Positions 57,881 to 64,000 of a stretch of 64,000 nucleotides of DNA are shown here, in pieces. The translations under genes and the position numbers were made by a program. Numbering within the stretch: position 1 is the stretch's first letter; each line of letters begins with the position of its first letter. Source of the DNA: Diabrotica undecimpunctata (taxonomy: Eukaryota; Arthropoda; Insecta; Coleoptera; Chrysomelidae); assembly GCF_040954645.1 (NCBI RefSeq), contig NC_092803.1:62424484-62488483 (forward strand), written 5' to 3'. The notes under the pieces were generated by a model. That model did no database searches, was not told where the DNA came from, and saw nothing but the letters and a program-made list of their open reading frames with translations.

Positions 57881-58940
57881 TTGAACAGATTGATAATAAA
57901 TATTATGCTACAACAAGAAACGCTCAACGACAACGGAGAAAGAATTCTAGAACTTTGTTTAATGAATAACCTCCGAATTAACAACACATACTTTGACCAC
58001 CCAGATATAGGTGGTCCTCTTGTATCTGACCACATGTCAGATACAAGAGGACGTAACTCTATGATTGACTACAGTATACCAAACAGACAAATACAGCCCA
58101 AGAATATAATAGATGTGCGCACTCTATCTTCTGCCAATATAGGATCCGACCATGGCCTGGTACTAGGAAAAATAAGTAAAATAGTAGAAGAAAAGTTAAA
58201 CATAGAAAGCTTAGAAGACGAAGTGACAGAAAACTTGTATAAACACAGACTAACAGAAAAGCTAAATAGCCATAACCTAGAGACTAAAAAGAATATAGAA
58301 GAAACCTGGAAAATTAATAAAAAGTGTATCCTACAAACAGCGGAAGAAGCTTTAGGTAAAAGAAAAGTTAACAGAAATAAACGGAAATATAAAACACCAT
58401 GGTACGACGAAAGGGTAAAAGCACTACCAAATGAAAAGAAACAAGCTTTCCTAACATACAGAGTAGTGAAGACACCGGAGATATGAGAAGACTACGTGAG
58501 AATCAGGAATAGAGTAAACCAAGAAATAGATAACATCAAAAAAGAACACTGGGAGAAATTTACCAAAGATATGGAATACGACCTCTATGGATCCCAGAAA
58601 AAGGCGTGGAAGATGATAAGGATACAAAAAACAGAAATGAATGAATTTGTACGCATAGACAACATTACGGAGAAACAATGGACTGAGGGTTTCACGAAAT
58701 TATATGGAGAAGGAAAAGAAGAGAACAGAGAAAAAATCATTAACGAAACGCACGATAGAGTACTAATACCAAAAAAATAGCTACAAGAACGAATAAAAAA
58801 ATTAAAAAACAGAAAAGCACCTGGTCCTGATAAGATTTACAATAAACTGCTAAAATATGGAGAAACAACACTACACAAATGGCTCCTAAAATTATTCGTC
58901 CATATAATAAATACCGGTGTAGTATATTTTACCAGCGGAA
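57881..58940 (+). pseudogene. RTE-like LINE fragment (endonuclease end to RT start)
   Basis: Frames give LNDNGERILELCLMNNLRINN, ARGRNSMIDY-like DTRGRNSMIDY, IDVRTLSSANIGSDHGLVLG (SDH box), then a basic linker (KYKTPWYDERVKAL, WEKFTKD, KKAWKMIR) and LKNRKAPGPDKIYNKLLK (RT motif). A frameshift at 58486, another stop at 58780, and truncation at about 58940 end it. It lacks the endonuclease start and most of RT. Confidence 0.75.
58014..58052. repeat. Perfect 17-bp inverted repeat in the LINE coding region
   Basis: Arms GTCCTCTTGTATCTGAC (58014-58030) and GTCAGATACAAGAGGAC (58036-58052) around CACAT. The right arm is native coding (SDTRGR). The left replaces the residues that related LINEs have there. 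Confidence 0.85.
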
Positions 58941-58952
58941 TGGAAGGAAAGT

Positions 58953-58988
58953 CTCCTGCGACCGATTTCTTAAACGGTCGCAGCAGGA
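58953..58988. repeat. Short inverted repeat at a LINE truncation point
   Basis: CCTGCGACCG and CGGTCGCAG(C)AGG, with a 10-nt loop, lie where the RTE frame ends. GATAG repeats follow. Confidence 0.6.
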
Positions 58989-58989
58989 T

Positions 58990-59480
58990 AGGATAGGATT
59001 AACAAAACTTAATGTAAGTTATAAATTGTGAATCGTAGTGATATATTGAAATAAACTGTAAGTTTACAGACTCTTTACATAATATCCAGTTAAATTAGCA
59101 TTAAAGTCAGCAAATTGCAATTATTTGTTATTGTTGTCAATAAACAAATCCAGTTTTACCAGCAAATAACCGCTTTTAGTAAAGACCGATATACCTGTTT
59201 TATCAGGTGTACAGGGTCGGACTTAATTTTCACAAACGTTTATTGAAATGAATTCAAACATGGAATCACACAACAGTTCTACAATACAAGACCATCAAAA
59301 TCAAATAAACACATCACAGTCATACTCTTCGGCAGCGTTGAGAGTGTAATTTCCTTTAAAGTCCCAAGCAATTATCTGTAGTGCCTTAGAAAACACTAAA
59401 CTTTAAGACTACCTTTTCCCACTTGGAAATATAATTCAACCGAAAAATATAATCTTCTCTTCTAGATTATCTTATAATCG
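58990..59480. other. AT-rich gap
   Basis: About 490 bp between two LINE fragments; no feature recognised. Confidence 0.5.
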
Positions 59481-59487
59481 CATATGT

Positions 59488-60462
59488 ATGTATTTGTCCA
59501 ATAAACAAATAGTGGAAGATTTTATGAATAATCATGGTCAAATAGAAATACAAGGTAAAATTGTCAAAGCAAGAAGGTTAGTTACACCAGTAGAACGACT
59601 TGTGCTCTCCGGCGTATGTCCTTCAATACCGCACGACTTGCTAATCAATGAGTTACAAAAAATCGGCATAGTTCCTGTCTCCCCCATGACCTTTCTCAAA
59701 ATAAGTACTTCTATGCCTGAGTACAATCACATCCTTAGTTTTCGAAGACAAATCTATATCAGTCCTCACAATCTAACACTACCAGAGTCATTTACTCTTG
59801 TTTTTGACAACACAATATATAGAATAATTATTTCTTAAGACAGTTTAGTTTGCTTGAGATGCAAGAAGCCAAGGCAAATCGCTTCACAGTGCTCCGAACC
59901 ACTAGCTTAACTAAACCCCAACCAAAACAATGAAGCATCGGTATCAAGCGCAACAAATATATCCTTGCAAGCATCCAATGACATAAACCCTTCTCAGTGT
60001 GAACAAATGTCTATTTATAATATCCCGGAGATACCGAACAAAGTAGATGCATCAAATAATGACAGTCACATAATTAATCAATCAAAAAGAAACTTTGATG
60101 AAATTATTTCACCTAAAGCAAATCCATCTTCAAAAGAATGTAACATTTTTCCACCACCTAAAGTCAAAGCAAAGTCTAAAAAAGCTAAAGTTAGTTCAGC
60201 AAGCATTTCTGAATGCTTATTTTCTCTCTTACTTGACCCTACTAAAAACTTCATAGAAAATCACCCTCGATCTTTCCCTCTAAATATTGATCAACTTAAC
60301 ATGCTCCTAATGAATATCACGGGGTCAACAGATCCTATAACCACAATTCAAGAATATACCACAGATCTACAAGCTTTGTCTCATATGCTCAGTCAAGTGT
60401 ATCTCCATTTAAAGGAAAGATCCATAAAACGTAAATTCACGTCCATAAGAAAAAATACATAA
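59488..60462 (+). pseudogene. I-type LINE ORF1 (gag-like)
   Basis: Frame 1 reads IVKARRLVTPVERLVLSGVC and FTLVFDNTIYRI before a stop at 59836; then CLRCKKPRQIASQC, a knuckle-like Cys group; a stop near 59908; and a second frame (59965-60462) rich in Ser, Lys and Asn ending SQVYLHLKERSIKRKF. This layout fits an I-clade ORF1 with nucleic acid binding. At least two stops make it inactive. Confidence 0.6.
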
Positions 60463-60479
60463 TTATATTAACAGTGAGG

Positions 60480-61287
60480 CATCAGAAGCGAAAAGTGACA
60501 CATCTCAGTTAAACCAAATATTGACGGTTTTTTCCATCGCCTTGCTATGCTCCATCATCTAATTGGTGAACAATCTCCTGATGTAATATGCCTACAGTAA
60601 ACTAATCTGAATCCCCCAAAAAAATATAACTCCAACCAATATGATTGTTTTCGTTGTCTAGTCTTTTCTGACTCTCTCAGCGCAGTCAAAACTATGCAAA
60701 ATGTATACCCTAAACATCCCATTGAGAAAATTATCAGGGCCGAATTAATGAAAGCTCAAAAAACTTTCAGAAGAGTCCACTTCCTATGGATACCATCTTA
60801 TATAGGCATAGAAAAGAATAAAGAAGCAGATACTAGTGCGCGTAACGCTATCACCAGTGACGCATCAGAAACAGAGTGTCAGAGTATCGCAGGCAATCTA
60901 AAAGTTTATTTCAAAAATAAGGTGTTAAGTGCGTGGAATCGGGAGTGGAATGACTCTAGTTCGAAACTCAGAACCATCAAAAGTGATATTTTTTCATGGA
61001 AGTCCACAGCCAGAAGTAGAAGATGCCAAAATATTATTACACGTCTACGACTTGGACACTGCAGGTATACTTATGCCTATCTCTTCTCAAATAGTGAACC
61101 TCCAAAATGCGAAACATGCAATACAGTAGACAGTAAAAAGCACTTCTTGATAGAGTGTCCTAAATATATAAACCAAAGACAGTCTGAAAATTTGCCAAAT
61201 AACCTGAAAGCACTCTTCAACAAAGGTTTAGTTCCGAACAATTTATTTGGTTACTTAAAATGTATAAATGTGTTACACAAAATTTAA
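60480..61287 (+). pseudogene. I-type LINE ORF2: endonuclease start joined to RNase H
   Basis: The endonuclease start WNIDGFFHRLAMLHHLI, VICLQ, stop (expected Glu), TNLNPP appears at 60520-60660. It then jumps to VFSDSLSAVKTMQNVYPKH and VHFLWIPSYIGIEKNKEADTSARNA, the RNase H domain of I elements (the D-S and H-x-G-I-x-x-N-E-x-A-D pattern, here with Tyr for His). The tail LRLGHCRYTYAYLF with CETCNTVDSKKHFLIEC is the family end, stopping at 61287. The endonuclease end and all of RT (about 3 kb) are deleted. Confidence 0.75.
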
Positions 61288-62350
61288 CTTAATTAATTGT
61301 TACAAATGTTCAATTGTTCACAAATTGTAATTAATTGTTACAATGATTGATTGTTACAAATGTTAAATTTAATATTATTACAACTGTTACAGGAATATCG
61401 CTAATAACCTTTGGGTGGATGCGACTTTGTTTCTTTAAATAAAAAAAAAATTAGCTGTTATTTTTATCAAAAAACAATGTCTTTATGCTGACTGTACCAA
61501 CCAACACATCTAAAATTTGCAAATTTGAGGTTAACCAAAATATCTTACGAGACTACAAGTATACGTGACATAAACGATGCGATAAAGAACTGACTGGTAT
61601 ATTTTTAAATATTATTTAGCGGCAAAAAATACACGTACACGTATGTACCTGGAGTCCCGAAAGGGTTAAACACCAACTTACGTACAATACTTTAACACAA
61701 TGACAACTATAAACTTTAAAATACTACTGTTATACAACTTGTCAACAACCTCTGTTTATATATATTATCTAACGTTCCAGACATTACTAGACATTTCGGA
61801 ATTTTTCGATAAGATCTCCAATATTCTAGATACTTTTAGTACTGTTTAAATCTTGTTTAAATCTCACGGATTAGCCGACAAACCCTAATAATATAATAAT
61901 AATGATCAGTCTTATCAACTCATTTCAAATTAATCAGGTTCATCCGCAAAAAATTCCCTTCACAAATCTTTTATACCAGCATTAGTCCAGAAACATGAAA
62001 TTTTAAATGGCAACCGCCAATTTCTCCTGATCTTTTTTAGTCAGCTAGAAAAGAAATAATTTCAACAATAAATATTCGTAGACAAAAAAATGGTATTTAT
62101 AATACTTCTAAGTATACAAAGAATGAAATACAACTTTGCAGACACAAGTAGTATCATCACAATTAAATATTGTAATTTTAGAATTGGTTCTAATAATATA
62201 ATTAGTTCATTAACACTCACTGAAAATTTAGACGAATTAAAAACAGAGATTATACAACCAATTAATAAATACTTAAGTACGATATTGATCTCGCAAGAAG
62301 ACCTACTTGTTCAAACGTTACCTTCTGAGACATAACTAGCGCTATAAACT
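61288..62350. other. AT-rich gap with possible piggyBac-like right end
   Basis: It has TGTTACAA-rich sequence just after the LINE (61296-61390) and a GTCCCGAAAGGGTTAA motif at 61654-61669. A short Thr/Leu-rich frame (62090-62335) is unrecognised. Confidence 0.4.
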
Positions 62351-62354
62351 TTTC

Positions 62355-62930
62355 AAAATGGAGCTGCCACTCAGCAGTTTCCAATAAACTAAATTTAGAA
62401 GTCTTACTTATTAAATGTATATGTGGTCATGTTATCAGAAATATGGTTTAAACCAGGAAAATGTTATAACTTCCCTGGTTAAAATTGCTTTAGATCTGAT
62501 TGTTCAGATGGGAATGGAGTTACAACAATTTTAACTTAAGATAAAATAATTACACAAGAAATAAATTGATTAGACAACTATAATTTAACTTATACATGCA
62601 TGTCTGTTAAACTTTCCTTTATCAATAATCCAATACATATAATATCCATAAATAAAGAACCAAGTATTAGAGTAACGGTTGAAAAATGTGTCAATTTTTT
62701 TTAACACAATCCTTTACCATTCATCATTGGAGGGGACTTCAACGCTTACAACATAGCATGGGAGTGCGAAACTAATGATACATACGGTAAAGTTTTATTA
62801 GAGGCGATAGAACAATGTAATCTATTATACTTAAATGATAGTTCTCCAACTCTTGCACTAAGTTCCAGTCCATCAGCAATCGACATAACAATATTATGTT
62901 TCCAGGACATTTTGTTTAAATTAACTGATT
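62355..62930 (+). pseudogene. LINE endonuclease fragment (I/Jockey-like)
   Basis: Frames read MLSEIWFKPGKCYNFPGYNCFRSD, ISINKEPSIRV, PFIIGGDFNAYNIAWEC, LLYLNDSSPTLALSS and SAIDITIL. These are the endonuclease boxes (LSE-x-W, GDFNAxN-x-x-W, LNDxxPT, A-I-D-I-T). Several stops are present. The start and the SDH end are missing. Confidence 0.65.
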
Positions 62931-63640
62931 AACTAATCTAAAGTACATAATCAATAGCCTATTAACCAACCATCTGCTTTCTGCACCGACTCGGCTTACC
63001 AGTAAATATTTAATAAATACTTTATTTTTTATTTATTTTTTTATTATATATATATTCACTTAATCAACTCAATAAAAATACGGTTGTATAATACTAAAAT
63101 ACCAATTTGCCATAAATTCAAAACAATTAGCACTAACTGCCAAAATAACAACAATAAATTGTTACGTACATGTAATATTGAACGTATACCAATAAATAAA
63201 AATTGGCCGTTTCATTTACATTTACCCCAAATTTATTACACGAATAAATTTTTAACGCTTTATAATCAATTTAATATATTTATTCATACACAGATGCTAT
63301 CGGGCTAAACAATAGTTATTAATGTATTTAGAGCAGAAAATGTAACATTATTGTTTGAGAGTGTCTGTTAGTAAAACGCGGTAATTACTTGAGAGATCAG
63401 ATCTTGATCACAATTTTCAGGTTTAACTATGTACACACATATCCAAAAGTTTGAAATACGTACAAATAATATATCTACACCTATGGTGGTTTCAAAACTG
63501 TTGTTGATATTCATTCTAGAGGGTTATTAAATGAAAATGATAAAAAATTTGAATCGTTTTTGTATGATTTTGGTCACATTCAACTGATTAGCGTATTAAC
63601 ACATTATTTCAGTCTTTGTTTAAATTTGAATTGAGCCGTT
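62931..63640. other. AT-rich gap before a Tc1-like start
   Basis: About 700 bp with no firm feature. ATATCCAAAAGTTTGAAATACG near 63440 could belong to a Tc1-like terminal repeat, but its partner is outside the window. Confidence 0.35.
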
Positions 63641-63645
63641 TAAAA

Positions 63646-64000
63646 ATGTCTAGAAACGTGATATCTCATTTTGACAGATCTAGAGTAATTGCTTTGTTAC
63701 AACAGGACTTTAGTCAAAGTTATATCGCGAATATTGCTAATGTTACTCAGAGTGCTGTATCGAAAATTAAAAAAAAAATCGGTTGCCTGTAAAGTCGGTT
63801 TTACGGGCGAAGATTTTACGTGACACCGTCTTTTTCTCAGTAGAATATTTATTGATATGAATATTATTAAATTGCACAATAGTTGTTTGCAGTTGAAACG
63901 CGCTGTTTCTTCTCAATCGACTGAATTACGATTGATTGCAGAGTGATTTAAACTAATAATTTACTTAACACTATCAACATTTGTCAATAGTATGACATAA
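63646..64000 (+). pseudogene. Tc1/mariner-like transposase, N-terminal part
   Basis: The ATG at 63646 opens MSRNVISHFDRSRVIALLQQ, DFSQSYIANIANVTQSAVSKI, a helix-turn-helix of the Tc1 paired-like kind. An A-run then disturbs the frame, and SRFYGRRFYVTPSFS in the next frame resembles the GRK/GRPR linker area. Later frames (LKRAVSSQSTELRLIAE) look like the second helix-turn-helix. The catalytic DDE/DDD part lies beyond the window. Stops are present, so it is inactive. Confidence 0.65.

Noticed and set aside
63084..63308. Possible RNase H start (YTDA) of an I-type LINE
   Set aside because: Only four residues match and the surrounding frame is unlike RNase H.

Overview
This is repeat-dominated, AT-rich animal DNA, almost certainly from an arthropod and most likely an insect. 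A beetle is my guess (inference), from the transposon mix and the carboxylesterase-type exon. I see no bacterial gene layout, rRNA, tRNA or CRISPR array. The only piece that looks like a host gene is the terminal exon of a carboxylesterase-like gene (549-735, +). A THAP zinc-finger fragment (1-223, -) may be host or transposon-derived. Nearly everything else is transposable elements in different states of decay, often nested.

Left third (0.7-25 kb): a broken RTE-type LINE (1.1-4.3 kb); a piggyBac element with matching termini and TTAA on both sides (4753-6829); a complete-length but frame-broken DNA transposon of a little-described DUF7869-like transposase family (6958-9877); Helitron, Harbinger and RTE scraps (10-12 kb); a short Helitron with a duplicated head (13167-13986); and a second DUF7869-like element (15619-21826) split by a nested R1-type LINE with its own target-site duplication (17430-21007). 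A TATA/initiator-like pair and hammerhead-ribozyme-like sequences appear at about 14.25 kb and 24.8-25.0 kb.

Middle (25-35.7 kb): a hAT scrap, a Jockey-type LINE, a Penelope-like GIY-YIG piece, a decayed third piggyBac, RTE tails, a short tandem array, a DUF7869-like 3' end (33391-34087), and a 214-bp near-perfect palindrome (34298-34511). Each arm of the palindrome carries a hammerhead-like ribozyme motif.

Right half (35.7-64 kb): a 14.8-kb Ty3/Gypsy LTR retrotransposon (35777-50575) with LTRs about 1% apart by eye. Its pol is split by a minus-strand two-ORF LINE with a 15-bp target duplication. Then come a nearly intact piggyBac transposase gene (51303 to about 54.0 kb), a DUF7869-like 5' half (54029-55842) that may sit in the piggyBac right end, a hAT terminus, several LINE fragments (RTE and I-type), and the start of a Tc1/mariner-like transposase at the right edge.

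The most interesting themes are three hammerhead-like ribozyme loci, including the head-to-head pair; four copies of the DUF7869-like transposon family, two of them full-length and flanked by the same ATAT with repeated AGTGG-type subterminal motifs; and several short-spacer perfect inverted repeats that look like template-switch events inside TE coding sequence. All identifications come from reading the sequence and recalled family signatures. No database search was run.
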